Assembly (NCBI RefSeq): GCF_001013905.1
Contig: NZ_LN831790.1
Location: 1,674,001 to 1,738,000 of the forward strand
Reading direction: 5' to 3'
Length of the DNA stretch: 64,000 nucleotides
Origin: Streptomyces leeuwenhoekii
GTDB taxonomy: Bacteria; Actinomycetota; Actinomycetes; Streptomycetales; Streptomycetaceae
The notes under the pieces are model-generated. The model saw only the letters and a list, made by a program, of their open reading frames with translations, searched no databases and had not been told where the DNA came from. The translations under genes and the position numbers were made by a program. Below are positions 9,580 to 18,336 of the stretch, piece after piece (the stretch's first letter is position 1; the number at the start of each line of letters is the position of its first letter).

Positions 9580-10644
9580 ATGCGGTCGTCCCCACCGCGG
9601 TCATCCATGAGAAATTCCCCCCGGCGCACGGCGGCGGTCACCCTGGCGGCCGTACTCGTCGGCGCGCTTCTCGGAGCCGGTCCGGCCGGGGCCGCCCCGG
9701 CGGCGCCCGCGCCCGGTGCTCTCGCCTCGGCCGACGGGTTCGCCGGTGTTGCCGCCCTGGGCCAGGGCGGCACCACGGGCGGGGCCGGCGGCGCCGTCGT
9801 CACGGCCACCACCACCGCCCGGTTCCTGGACTACATCTCCCGCCCGGAGCCTCTCATCGTGCAGGTCAGCGGCACGATCACGCTCCCCGTCGGCTCCGTC
9901 GACGGCATGCATCCGGTGGCGTCGGACAAGACCATCGTCGGCCTGGGCGACGACGCCCGGCTGACCGGCGGCGGGCTGAGCATCGGCCTCCCGGCCGACG
10001 ACCGGGTCACCTCGCCGCCCGCGAACGCGGTCCACAACATCATCATCCGCAATCTGTCGATCGACGGAGCCACGGACGACCTGATCAATATCCAGATGTT
10101 CTCCCACCACATCTGGATCGACCACAACGACTTTTCCAACGGCGACGACGGCGCCGTGGACATCAAGCGGGGCTCGGATTTCGTCACCGTGTCATGGAAC
10201 CGCTTTCACGATCACGACAAAACACTGCTGCTCGGCCACGACGACGACAACGCCGCCCAGGACCGGGGCCGCCTGAGGGTCACGTACCACCACAACTATT
10301 TCGACGCCTCCGACCAGCGCAACCCGCGTGTCAGGTTCGCCGAGCCGGTGCACGTCTACAACAACTACTACCGCGACAACAGTTACGGCGTCGCCTCGGC
10401 CATGGACGCCGGCGTGGTGCTGGAGGGCAACTACTTCTTCAGCGTCAACAACCCCGCCCGCGTGGACTTCAGCGGCGACCTGGGCCGTCTGGTCGAGCGC
10501 GACAACGTCCTCGTCGACTGCAACCACGCCATCGAGACCCGGGGTCCGGTCGTCGAACCTCGCACCTACTACTCCTACACACCGCACCGCGCGGCCGACG
10601 TCCCGACCGTTGTCCCGGCCGGTGCCGGCGTCGGAAAGATCTGA
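9580..10644 (+). CDS. Secreted pectate lyase, PL1 family (copy 1)
   Basis: A 354-residue polysaccharide lyase that cleaves polygalacturonate by beta-elimination. A Sec-type signal peptide (about 1-39, ending PAGAAPA) precedes a right-handed parallel beta-helix. Family landmarks are HHIWIDHNDF, the calcium-binding DGAVDIKRGSDFVTVSWN region, and QRNPRVRF, which carries the catalytic arginine, followed by PVHVYNNYY. The ATG at 9580 follows AGAAAGG. First of four PL1 genes in the same direction, with 13 bp to the next; probably transcribed together from the promoter at about 9494. Unlike copies 2 and 3 it has no twin-arginine motif. Confidence 0.95.
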   Translation: MRSSPPRSSMRNSPRRTAAVTLAAVLVGALLGAGPAGAAPAAPAPGALASADGFAGVAALGQGGTTGGAGGAVVTATTTARFLDYISRPEPLIVQVSGTITLPVGSVDGMHPVASDKTIVGLGDDARLTGGGLSIGLPADDRVTSPPANAVHNIIIRNLSIDGATDDLINIQMFSHHIWIDHNDFSNGDDGAVDIKRGSDFVTVSWNRFHDHDKTLLLGHDDDNAAQDRGRLRVTYHHNYFDASDQRNPRVRFAEPVHVYNNYYRDNSYGVASAMDAGVVLEGNYFFSVNNPARVDFSGDLGRLVERDNVLVDCNHAIETRGPVVEPRTYYSYTPHRAADVPTVVPAGAGVGKI

Positions 10645-10657
10645 GGAGCGCAGGATC

Positions 10658-11704
10658 ATGACAGGCACCCCCCACACCCCCCGTCCCCCTCGCCTCCCCC
10701 GCCTCCCCCGCATCTCGCGCCGGGGCCTGCTCGCGGGCACCGCGGCCTCCGCAGCGTCCGCCGTTCTGCCGACCGCCGGCGCCGGTCGCGCCCGGGCCGC
10801 CGCCGGCCCCGCCCGGCTCGCCGCCGTCGCCGCGCAGCGCGCCGACGGGTTCGCCGGCGTCAGCGCGCTCGGGCTCACCGGTACCACCGGCGGCGCCGGA
10901 GCCCCGGTCGTCACGGTCACCGACGCCGACACCTTCCTCGACTACTGCGACCGCAACGAGCCCTACGTCATCCAGGTCGCCGGCACCCTGCGCATCACCA
11001 GCAAGCAGGGCGTCCGTTCGAACAAGACCATCATCGGTCTGGGCGCCGACGCGGAGATCACCGGCGGCGGCCTGGACCTCTACCGCCGTCACAACGTCAT
11101 CATCCGCAACCTGCGCTTCACCCACGCCGAGGACGACGCCATCAGCATCCAGCAGTCCTCGCACCACGTCTGGATCGACCACTGCGAGTTCAGCTCGGGT
11201 GCCGACGGCCTGATCGACATCGTGCGCGGCGCGGACTACGTCACCGTGTCCTGGAACCACTTCCACGACCACAGCAAGACGATGCTGATCGGCCACTCGG
11301 ACGCCAACGGCAGCCAGGACCGCGGCACCCTGCGGGTCACCTTCCACCACAACTTCTTCGACGGCACCGACCAGCGCCACCCCAGGGTGCGGTTCGCCGA
11401 GCCGGTACACGTCTACAACAACTACTTCCGGAACAACCGGTTGTACGGCGTGGCGTCGACCGAGGACGCGGGCGTGCTCGTCGAGGCCAACTACTTCGAG
11501 AACGTCGCGCACCCGATCTACTCGGGCTACGACGACAGCGGCCCCGGCCGGGTCGTGGAGCGCGGCAACGTGTACGTCGCCTGCGGACAGCCGCAGACGC
11601 TCGGCACGGTCGTGGAGCCGCGCACGTACTACGCCTACTCCCCCGACCCCGCTTCGAGCCTTCCCAGCATCGTCCCGGCCGGCGTCGGCGTCGGCAGAAT
11701 CTGA
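10658..11704 (+). CDS. Tat-exported pectate lyase, PL1 family (copy 2)
   Basis: A 348-residue PL1 lyase. The leader contains ISRRGLLAGTAASAA, a twin-arginine signal, indicating export in folded form. The beta-helix shows SHHVWIDHCEF, DIVRGADYVTVSWNHF and QRHPRVRF with the catalytic arginine. The ATG at 10658 was chosen because it starts the Tat leader; GGAG lies upstream. Bases 11344-11695 are nearly identical to 12368-12719 in copy 3, and the sequences around both start codons also match, so the two arose by tandem duplication, with the 3' part homogenised later or diverged less. Confidence 0.95.
   Translation: MTGTPHTPRPPRLPRLPRISRRGLLAGTAASAASAVLPTAGAGRARAAAGPARLAAVAAQRADGFAGVSALGLTGTTGGAGAPVVTVTDADTFLDYCDRNEPYVIQVAGTLRITSKQGVRSNKTIIGLGADAEITGGGLDLYRRHNVIIRNLRFTHAEDDAISIQQSSHHVWIDHCEFSSGADGLIDIVRGADYVTVSWNHFHDHSKTMLIGHSDANGSQDRGTLRVTFHHNFFDGTDQRHPRVRFAEPVHVYNNYFRNNRLYGVASTEDAGVLVEANYFENVAHPIYSGYDDSGPGRVVERGNVYVACGQPQTLGTVVEPRTYYAYSPDPASSLPSIVPAGVGVGRI
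11344..11695 (+). repeat. Pectate lyase duplicated block, copy A
   Basis: This 352-bp block matches 12368-12719 at a constant offset of 1,024 bp with only a few mismatches (the clearest is CTACTTCC against CCTCTACC). It covers the C-terminal third of copy 2, from the catalytic-arginine strand to the end, while the 5' two thirds of the two genes have diverged strongly. The sharp boundary suggests gene conversion. Confidence 0.9.
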
Positions 11705-11717
11705 GGAGCGCCGGATC

Positions 11718-12731
11718 ATGACAGACACCCCCCACATCTCCCGCCGGGGCCTGCTCGCGGGCACCGCGGCCTCCGCCGCTCTGCTGGCCGCCGGGGCCGG
11801 TCAGGCCCAGGCGGCCGCCGATCCCGCCCGGCTCGCCGCCGTCGCCGCGCAGAGCGCCGACGGGTTCGCCGGCGTCAGCGCGCTCGGGCTGACCGGCACC
11901 ACCGGCGGCGTCGCCGGTCCCACGGTCACCGTCACGACCGCCGCCCAGCTCCGCGACTACGCCGGCCGGAACTCCCCGTACGTGCTGCTGGTCTCCGGCC
12001 GCATCGCGTTCGACGGCATGATCACCGTGGTGGCCGACAAGTCCATCCTCGGCGTCGGCTCGACGGCGGAAATCACCGGCGGTGGACTCCAGTTGGGCTC
12101 GACCACCCGGCCCGGCAACAACGTCGTCATCCGCAACATCCGGTTCACCGACGCCTCGGACGACTCGATCAGCGTCACCAACCGGGCCCACCACGTCTGG
12201 ATCGACCACTGCGACTTCTCGCAGGGCTACGACGGGCTGCTCGACATCAAGCGGGAGTCGGACTACGTCACCGTCTCCTGGAACCACTTCCACGACCACA
12301 GCAAGGCCTGCCTGCTCGGCCACAACGACAGTTACACCGCCGACCGCGGCAAGCTCCGGGTGACGTACCACCACAACTTCTTCGACGGCACCGACCAGCG
12401 CCACCCCAGGGTGCGGTTCGCCGAGCCGGTACACGTCTACAACAACCTCTACCGGAACAACCGGTTGTACGGCGTGGCGTCGACCGAGGACGCGGGCGTG
12501 CTCGTCGAGGCCAACTACTTCGAGAACGTCGCGCACCCGATCTACTCGGGCTACGACGACAGCGGCCCCGGCCGGGTCGTGGAGCGCGGCAACGTGTACG
12601 TCGCCTGCGGACAGCCGCAGACGCTCGGCACGGTCGTGGAGCCGCGCACGTACTACGCCTACTCCCCCGACCCCGCTTCGAGCCTTCCCAGCATCGTCCC
12701 GGCCGGCGTCGGCGTCGGCGTCATCGCCTGA
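11718..12731 (+). CDS. Tat-exported pectate lyase, PL1 family (copy 3)
   Basis: A 337-residue PL1 lyase with a twin-arginine leader (ISRRGLLAGTAASAA) ending near GQAQAAA. Family motifs: HHVWIDHCDF, DGLLDIKRESDYVTVSWN and QRHPRVRF with the catalytic arginine. It starts 13 bp after copy 2, with GGAG upstream of the ATG. The C-terminal third is almost the same DNA as copy 2, but the substrate-binding middle differs, for instance in the loop after the conserved LIGH/LLGH. The two enzymes therefore may differ in substrate preference while keeping an identical C-terminus. Confidence 0.95.
   Translation: MTDTPHISRRGLLAGTAASAALLAAGAGQAQAAADPARLAAVAAQSADGFAGVSALGLTGTTGGVAGPTVTVTTAAQLRDYAGRNSPYVLLVSGRIAFDGMITVVADKSILGVGSTAEITGGGLQLGSTTRPGNNVVIRNIRFTDASDDSISVTNRAHHVWIDHCDFSQGYDGLLDIKRESDYVTVSWNHFHDHSKACLLGHNDSYTADRGKLRVTYHHNFFDGTDQRHPRVRFAEPVHVYNNLYRNNRLYGVASTEDAGVLVEANYFENVAHPIYSGYDDSGPGRVVERGNVYVACGQPQTLGTVVEPRTYYAYSPDPASSLPSIVPAGVGVGVIA
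12368..12719 (+). repeat. Pectate lyase duplicated block, copy B
   Basis: Partner of 11344-11695. Identity stops abruptly at 12720, where copy 2 ends in GRI and copy 3 in GVIA. Confidence 0.9.
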
Positions 12732-12747
12732 GCCCCTGGAGGCCGAC

Positions 12748-13782
12748 ATGCACCGCAAAGGCACCCTGTTCCTCGCGGCCCTCGCCACCCTGGCCGTCAC
12801 GGCCGCCGCTCCCGCCGCACCCGGCTCATCGCCCTCGTCCGCCCCCGCCGGCCTGGCGGAGTCGGCCCCCACCGGATTCGCCAGTGTCGACGCGTGGGGC
12901 CAGAACGGCACCACCGGCGGTGCGGGTGGACCCACGGTGACCGTGTCCACCGCCGCCGACCTCATCGCCGCCGTCCGCGCCGAGGGCCCGAGGATCGTCC
13001 GGGTCAACGGCATGATCCAGCTACCGGCCGGCATGTACGACGTGTCCTCCGACAAGACCATCGTGGGCGTCGGCGCAAGCTCCGGGATCTCCGGCGGCGG
13101 TCTGAACATCGGCCTCCCGGCGAGCGACACCGTCACCTCGCCCCCGGCGAACGCCGTGCACAACGTCATCATCCGCAACCTGACGTTCCGCAACGCCAGC
13201 GACGACTCCATCAACGTCCAGATGTTCTCCCACCACATCTGGATCGACCACAACGACCTGTCCGCCGGCTATGACGGACTCATCGACATCAAGCGCGGCT
13301 CCAGCTACATCACCGTCTCCTGGAACCACACCCACCACCACACCAAGAACATGCTGCTGGGCCACTCCGACAAGAACGCCGCCCAGGACACCGGCCGGCT
13401 GAAGGTGACGTACCACCACAACTGGTACGACCGCACCCCGCAGCGCAACCCGCGCACCCGCTTCGGCGACCCGGTGCACATCTACAACAACTACTTCTTC
13501 GACAACAGCGACACCGGCCCGGCCTGCAACGCGGACTCCGGCTGCTTCATCGAGGGCAACCACTTCGAAGAGGTCGAGGAGCCCATGACCAACAGCTACT
13601 CGGGGCCGGACGGCAGCATCGTCGAGCGCAACAACCTCTTCACCGGGGAGGAGACCGGCGAACCGGTCGTCGGCGGCAGCGTCGAGAACCCGGCCGACTA
13701 CTACGACTACACGGTGGACGACCCCCGCACCGTCAAGGACATCGTGACGCGGGGCGCGGGGCCGGGCACGATCGGGCTGTGA
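12748..13782 (+). CDS. Secreted pectate lyase, PL1 family (copy 4)
   Basis: A 344-residue PL1 lyase with a Sec-type signal peptide (about 1-28, ending AAPAAPG). Motifs: HHIWIDHNDL, DGLIDIKRGSSYITVSWN, and QRNPRTRFGDPVHIYNN with the catalytic arginine. Two cysteines (PACNADSGCF), absent from the other three copies, probably form a disulfide. It is closer to copy 1 than to copies 2 and 3 in the central strands (shared SPPANAVHN). A GGAGG sequence precedes the ATG, 16 bp after copy 3. A strong hairpin follows, ending the operon. Confidence 0.95.
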   Translation: MHRKGTLFLAALATLAVTAAAPAAPGSSPSSAPAGLAESAPTGFASVDAWGQNGTTGGAGGPTVTVSTAADLIAAVRAEGPRIVRVNGMIQLPAGMYDVSSDKTIVGVGASSGISGGGLNIGLPASDTVTSPPANAVHNVIIRNLTFRNASDDSINVQMFSHHIWIDHNDLSAGYDGLIDIKRGSSYITVSWNHTHHHTKNMLLGHSDKNAAQDTGRLKVTYHHNWYDRTPQRNPRTRFGDPVHIYNNYFFDNSDTGPACNADSGCFIEGNHFEEVEEPMTNSYSGPDGSIVERNNLFTGEETGEPVVGGSVENPADYYDYTVDDPRTVKDIVTRGAGPGTIGL

Positions 13783-13811
13783 GACCTGCCGCGTCGGACC
13801 GCCGCGGTTCG

Positions 13812-13851
13812 CGCCACACCACGAGCGGGCCGTCCCGCCCGTGGTGTGGCG
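13812..13851. terminator. Strong bidirectional terminator after the pectate lyase operon
   Basis: CGCCACACCAC (13812-13822) pairs perfectly with GTGGTGTGGCG (13841-13851), and an inner stem GCGGG/CCCGC (13825-13829 with 13834-13838) extends it. It lies between the plus-strand lyase stop at 13782 and the minus-strand stop at 13928 and can serve both. Confidence 0.85.
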
Positions 13852-13927
13852 GTCCGAACACTCCCAGAGCGGTCAGCGTCGCGCCGGCCGACGGTACCGC
13901 CCCTTCCGGATGTCGCCTGCCGTGCGC

Positions 13928-14494
13928 TCAGGGGCAGGGCATGCTCATGTAAAGCGCCTGCTCCCCTTCCGAGGGGGTGCCGTCGTAGAGGGCGGTGTCC
14001 AGGCCGCAGAAGGCGAAGCCCATCCGCCGATACGCGTGGATCGCGGGCGCGTTGACGTTGGTGACCTCCAGCCATAGGTGCCCGGCACCCCGCTCCCGGG
14101 CGAATTCCACCGCGAGCCCCATCAGCGCCCGGCCCACCCCCCGCCTCCGGTGTTCCGGGGCGACCTCGATGTCTTCGATGGTCAACCGGCGGTTCCACCC
14201 GGAGTACGAGACGGCGACGAACCCGGCCAGGTCCCCGGCGGCCCCGTGGGCGACGAACGTACGGCAGTCCGCGTCGTCCTCGTCGTCTCCGTCTTCCCCG
14301 TCCGCATCGTCCTTCGGGAACACCTTGGTCAGGGGCGGGTCCACCGGAGTCTCTCGCAGCGCGAACCCGTCCCCGGTGGCGGCCACCTCGAAGATGGTGT
14401 CCGTGGTGAAGGAGCCGTCCAGAGCCTCGATGGCCTCGGCGTCCTCGCGGGTGGCGGCGCGGTACCGGTAAGCAGTGGCGTCGGCAGTGGTCAC
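13928..14494 (-). CDS. sat: Streptothricin N-acetyltransferase
   Basis: A 188-residue GNAT protein that inactivates streptothricin/nourseothricin by acetylating the beta-lysine moiety. It matches the known Sat/Nat1 proteins in extended segments I recognise: GSFTTDTIFEV, LTIEDIEVAPEHRRRGVG (acetyl-CoA pyrophosphate-binding loop), GHLWLEVTNVNAPAIHAYRR and the ending LYMSMPCP. An acidic insert (DDADGEDGDDEDDAD) occupies the same place as the acidic stretch in those proteins. It stands alone, with no streptothricin biosynthesis genes in the window, so it is likely self-standing resistance. Cross-resistance function was not shown here; that rests on similarity from memory. Confidence 0.9.
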   Translation of the reverse strand: MTTADATAYRYRAATREDAEAIEALDGSFTTDTIFEVAATGDGFALRETPVDPPLTKVFPKDDADGEDGDDEDDADCRTFVAHGAAGDLAGFVAVSYSGWNRRLTIEDIEVAPEHRRRGVGRALMGLAVEFARERGAGHLWLEVTNVNAPAIHAYRRMGFAFCGLDTALYDGTPSEGEQALYMSMPCP

Positions 14495-14567
14495 GGCACA
14501 ACGCTACGACCGCCCGGACGGTACGGGACGCCTTCGGCCGCGTCACCAACCTGCCGGGACAGCACAC

Positions 14568-15971
14568 CTAGCTCAGGTACTGGCAGGTGGAGCGCGGGGT
14601 GTACACGCCGTGTCCTGCCCGGCCGACGAAGCGGCGGGTGTCGATGACCGGTTCGCCGCGGGAGAGGACGGTCTCGACGCGTCCGGTGACCCGTTTGCCC
14701 TCGTACGCCGAGTAGTCGACGTTCATGTGGTGGGTCTCGGCGGAGATGACCTGCTCGGCGTGGGGGTCGTAGATCACGATGTCGGCGTCGGCGCCCGGGG
14801 CGATGGTGCCCTTCTTCGGGTAGAGGCCGAACATCCGGGCCGGGGTGGCGCAGGCGATCTCGATCCAGCGCCGGCGCGAGATGTGCCCGTCCACCACGGC
14901 CTGGTGCAGCAGGTCCATGCGGTTCTCCACGCCCGGCAGACCGTTGGGGATCTTGGAGAAGTCGCCGCGGCCGAGCTCCTTCTGGCCGGTGAAGCAGAAC
15001 GGGCAGTGGTCGGTGGAGACGACCTGGAGATCGTTGGTCCGCAGCCCCCGCCACAGCGCCGCCTGGTGCTCACGCGGCCTCAGGGGCGTACTGCACACGT
15101 ACTTGGCGCCGTCGAAGGCGGGCTCGGCGAGGTTGTCGGTGGACAGGAAGAGGTACTGCGGGCAGGTCTCACCGAAGACCGGCAGGCCCTTGTCGCGGGC
15201 GGCGGCGAGCTCGGCGACCGCCTCCTCGGCCGACACGTGCACGACGTAGAGGGGTGCGCCCGCGACGCGCGCGAGCTGGATGGCGCGGTGGGTGGCCTCC
15301 GCCTCCAGCAGCACCTTGCGGACCTCGCCGTGGTGGCGGGGATCGGTCTCGCCGCGGGCGAGGGCCTGCTCGACGAGGACGTCGATGGCGATGCCGTTCT
15401 CGGCATGCATCATGATCAGCCCGCCGTTGGCCGAGGCGCGCTGCATGGCGCGCAGGATCTGGCCGTCATCGCTGTAGAAGACGCCCGGATACGCCATGAA
15501 CTGCTTGAACGAGGTGATGCCCTCCTCGACCAGGAGGTCCATCTCCTTCAGCGTCTCCTCGTTCACATCGGAGACGATCATGTGGAACCCGTAGTCGATC
15601 GCGCAGTTGCCCTCCGCCTTGGCGTGCCAGGCGTCCAGGCCCTCGCGCAGCGGGCGGCCGACGCTCTGCACCGCGAAGTCGACGATCGTGGTGGTGCCGC
15701 CCCAGGCGGCGGCCCGGGTGCCGGTCTCGAAGGTGTCGGAGGCGAATGTGCCGCCGAACGGCATCTCCATGTGGGTGTGGACGTCGACGCCGCCCGGGAG
15801 CACGTACTTGCCGGTGGCGTCCAGGACCCGGGGCGCCGTGAGCGACTCGGCGGCCGGGGTGCCGGACGCGGCGAGCGCGGCGATACGGCCGTCCTCGATC
15901 AGCACATCGGCGTGGATCTCGTCGGACGCGGTGACGACGAGGCCACCGCGGATGACGGTACGGCTGCTCAT
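14568..15971 (-). CDS. hydA: Dihydropyrimidinase / D-hydantoinase
   Basis: A 467-residue amidohydrolase that opens the dihydrouracil or dihydrothymine ring to N-carbamoyl-beta-amino acids. Metal ligands H65 and H67 sit in GGVDVHTHMEMP, and the bridging lysine to be carboxylated is K156 in TSFKQF. HAEN and the later STDHCPF segment provide the remaining ligands. Length is typical. It is the last gene of a minus-strand set behind an aminotransferase and a carbon-nitrogen hydrolase, separated from the aminotransferase by 210 bp of GC-rich sequence without a gene. The three would convert dihydropyrimidines to beta-alanine and on to malonate semialdehyde. Confidence 0.92.
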   Translation of the reverse strand: MSSRTVIRGGLVVTASDEIHADVLIEDGRIAALAASGTPAAESLTAPRVLDATGKYVLPGGVDVHTHMEMPFGGTFASDTFETGTRAAAWGGTTTIVDFAVQSVGRPLREGLDAWHAKAEGNCAIDYGFHMIVSDVNEETLKEMDLLVEEGITSFKQFMAYPGVFYSDDGQILRAMQRASANGGLIMMHAENGIAIDVLVEQALARGETDPRHHGEVRKVLLEAEATHRAIQLARVAGAPLYVVHVSAEEAVAELAAARDKGLPVFGETCPQYLFLSTDNLAEPAFDGAKYVCSTPLRPREHQAALWRGLRTNDLQVVSTDHCPFCFTGQKELGRGDFSKIPNGLPGVENRMDLLHQAVVDGHISRRRWIEIACATPARMFGLYPKKGTIAPGADADIVIYDPHAEQVISAETHHMNVDYSAYEGKRVTGRVETVLSRGEPVIDTRRFVGRAGHGVYTPRSTCQYLS

Positions 15972-16181
15972 GCTGCTTCCCTCTCCTGCCGTGGTCGGTT
16001 GCGGGCGGGGCGGGGCCCGCGGCGCGCGGGCCCGGCGTGCGGTCGCGGCGGTGCCCGGGGCGGCGGCCGCCGCCCCGGGGCCGGAAGGGGCGGCCCCGAG
16101 CCCGGCGGGAACGGGGCCGGGCCCGGCGGGGACGCCCGGGGTGGTGCGGGCGCGGCGTCCCCGCTCGGCGCACGGCCGGAC

Positions 16182-17468
16182 CTACTCGAGGCTTCTCAGG
16201 GCGCGCTCCAGGATCGCGGCGCCCTCTTCCGCCTCCGCGACCGTGAGGGACAGCGGCGGGGCGATGCGCAGGGCGCTGGTGTCGTGTCCGCCGCCCTTGC
16301 CGATGAGCAGGCCGCCCGCGCGGGCCGCCTCCAGCACGGCGGACGCGGCCTGCCAGTCCGCCTCGTCGGTGCCGGGGCGGGTCAGTTCGATGCCGATCAT
16401 CAGTCCCCGCCCGCGCACCTCCCGCACGTGCGGCACCTGGGCGGCGACGGACCGCAGCCGCTCGATGAGCAGCCCGCCGACCCGCCGGGCGTTGCCCTGG
16501 AGGTCGTGTTCCAGCAGGTACGTCAGATTGGCGAGGCCGGCCGCCATCGTGACCTGGGTGCCGCCGAAGGTGGAGATGCTGTTGGCGTCCAGGCAGTTCA
16601 TGATCTCGGCGCGGGCGATCACCCCGCCGATGGACATGCCGTTGCCGATGCCCTTGGCGAAGGTGACGATGTCGGGCGGGCCGCTGCGGGCGTGGGCCTG
16701 CCAGCCCCAGAAGTGGTCGCCGGTGCGGCCCCAGCCGGTCTGCACCTCGTCGGCGATCCACAGGATGCCGCGCTCGCGCAGCACCTCCCGGAAGGCGGCG
16801 TAGAGGCCGTCCGGCGGGGAGGTGAAGCCGCCGACGCCCTGGACGGGTTCGGCGATCAGGGCGGCCGGCGGGCGGGTGTGGCCGAGCAGGTCGACGAGGT
16901 CCGCGACACAGGCGTCGATGAACTCCCGGTCGCCGAGCGCGGCGTAGGGCCCGCGCGTGCGCACGCCGCCGTGCACGTACAGCGTCTGGAGCGGGGACAG
17001 CGACGTCGGGGACCAGCCGCGGTTGCCGGTGATGCCGACCGCGCCGAAGGAGCGGCCGTGGTAGCTGTTGCGCATCGCGAGGACGGTGTTGCTGCGCCGG
17101 TACGTCGTCGCCAGCAGCAGGGCGGTGTCGTTGGCCTCGGTGCCGGAGGTGGTGAAGAAGACCCGGGCGTCGGGGATGCCGGACAGGTGGGCGACGCGTT
17201 CGGCCAGTTCGACCATGGGGCGGTTGAGATAGAGGGTCGAGGAGTGCAGGAGCCGCCCGGCCTGCTCGCTCACCGCCTTGGTCACCTCGGGCAGGGCGTG
17301 GGCGGTCATGGTGGTGAGGATGCCGCCGAAGAAGTCCAGGTACCTGTTGCCGGCGGCGTCCCAGACGTGGCGGCCCTCGCCGTGGGTGATCTCGACCGGG
17401 TCCTCGTAGTAGAGGGCGAGCCAGTCGGGCAGGACGGCGCGGTGGCGGCTCAGCAGGTCGCGGGTCAC
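16182..17468 (-). CDS. Class III aminotransferase (beta-alanine type)
   Basis: A 428-residue PLP-dependent class III (omega) aminotransferase. The PLP lysine lies in IVTFAKGIGNGMS; SGTEANDTAL, NSYHGRSFG and IADEVQTGWGRTG are the other cofactor-binding elements. Context indicates beta-alanine or beta-aminoisobutyrate as amino donor, the last step of reductive pyrimidine catabolism. Translation starts at a GTG whose bases overlap the TGA of the upstream hydrolase gene (GTGA), so the two are translationally coupled; that overlap decides the start. A role in 4-aminobutyrate use cannot be excluded from sequence alone. Confidence 0.9.
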   Translation of the reverse strand: MTRDLLSRHRAVLPDWLALYYEDPVEITHGEGRHVWDAAGNRYLDFFGGILTTMTAHALPEVTKAVSEQAGRLLHSSTLYLNRPMVELAERVAHLSGIPDARVFFTTSGTEANDTALLLATTYRRSNTVLAMRNSYHGRSFGAVGITGNRGWSPTSLSPLQTLYVHGGVRTRGPYAALGDREFIDACVADLVDLLGHTRPPAALIAEPVQGVGGFTSPPDGLYAAFREVLRERGILWIADEVQTGWGRTGDHFWGWQAHARSGPPDIVTFAKGIGNGMSIGGVIARAEIMNCLDANSISTFGGTQVTMAAGLANLTYLLEHDLQGNARRVGGLLIERLRSVAAQVPHVREVRGRGLMIGIELTRPGTDEADWQAASAVLEAARAGGLLIGKGGGHDTSALRIAPPLSLTVAEAEEGAAILERALRSLE

Positions 17469-18307
17469 GGACGCACCAGCCCCTCGTAGGCGTCGGGGCG
17501 GCGGTCGCGGTAGAAGGCCCACTGCTGCCGCACCTGGTCGATCAGGTCGAAGTCGAGGTCGCGGACGACGAGTTCCTCCTTGGTGTCGCCGGCCACGTCG
17601 CCGACGAACTGCCCGCGCGGGTCGACGAAGTAGGAGGTGCCGTAGAAGTCGTTGTCGCCGTACTCCTCCCGTCCGACGCGGTTGATCGCGGCGACGAAGT
17701 ACTCGTTGGCCACGGCCGCCGCGGGCTGCTCCAGCCGCCACAGATGGGCGGACAGGCTGCGGTGGGTGGCGGACGGGTTGTACACCAACTGGGCCCCTGC
17801 CAGGCCGAGTTGGCGCCAGCCCTCCGGGAAGTGGCGGTCGTAGCAGATGTAGACGCCGACCTTGCCGACGGCCGTGTCGAAGACCGGCCAGCCGAGGTTG
17901 CCGGGCCGGAAGTAGTACTTCTCCCAGAAACCCTCGACCTGCGGGATGTGGTGTTTGCGGTAGGTGCCGAGGACGGTTCCGTCGGCGTCGATCACGGCCG
18001 CGGTGTTGTAGTAGAAGCCCGGCTGCTCGACCTCGAACACCGGCGCGACCACCACCATGCCGGTCTCGCGCGCGAGCGCCCGCATACGGCGCACGGTCGG
18101 GCCGTCGGGCACCGGCTCGGCCCAGCGGAAGTGCTCCGGATCCTGGACCTGGCAGAAGTAGGGGCTGTTGAAGACTTCCTGGAACCCGATGATCCTCGCG
18201 CCCTGCCGGGCCGCCTCGCGGGCGTACTCCTCGTGTTTCGCCACCATGGACTCGGTGTCGCCGGTCCAGGTGGCCTGGACCAGAGCGGCACGTACGACGT
18301 TGGCCAT
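17465..18307 (-). CDS. Nitrilase-family carbon-nitrogen hydrolase (beta-ureidopropionase-like)
   Basis: A 280-residue nitrilase-superfamily enzyme with its complete Glu-Lys-Cys triad: E44 in GFQEVF, K118 in TYRKHH and C155 in YICYDRHFPE. Between a pyrimidine-ring hydrolase and a beta-amino acid aminotransferase, the fitting substrate is N-carbamoyl-beta-alanine, which it would split to beta-alanine, CO2 and ammonia. N-carbamoylputrescine amidase is a sequence-similar alternative. AAGGAG precedes the ATG at 18307. It is the first gene of the operon, and a palindrome 30-60 bp upstream probably binds a regulator. Confidence 0.9.
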   Translation of the reverse strand: MANVVRAALVQATWTGDTESMVAKHEEYAREAARQGARIIGFQEVFNSPYFCQVQDPEHFRWAEPVPDGPTVRRMRALARETGMVVVAPVFEVEQPGFYYNTAAVIDADGTVLGTYRKHHIPQVEGFWEKYYFRPGNLGWPVFDTAVGKVGVYICYDRHFPEGWRQLGLAGAQLVYNPSATHRSLSAHLWRLEQPAAAVANEYFVAAINRVGREEYGDNDFYGTSYFVDPRGQFVGDVAGDTKEELVVRDLDFDLIDQVRQQWAFYRDRRPDAYEGLVRP

Positions 18308-18336
18308 GAGCTGCTCCTTCGACGCGACGAAAGCGC

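Noticed and set aside
14475..17489. 1,004-codon plus-strand frame across hydA and the aminotransferase
   Set aside because: Complement of two genes with intact catalytic motifs; no coherent protein sequence or start signal.
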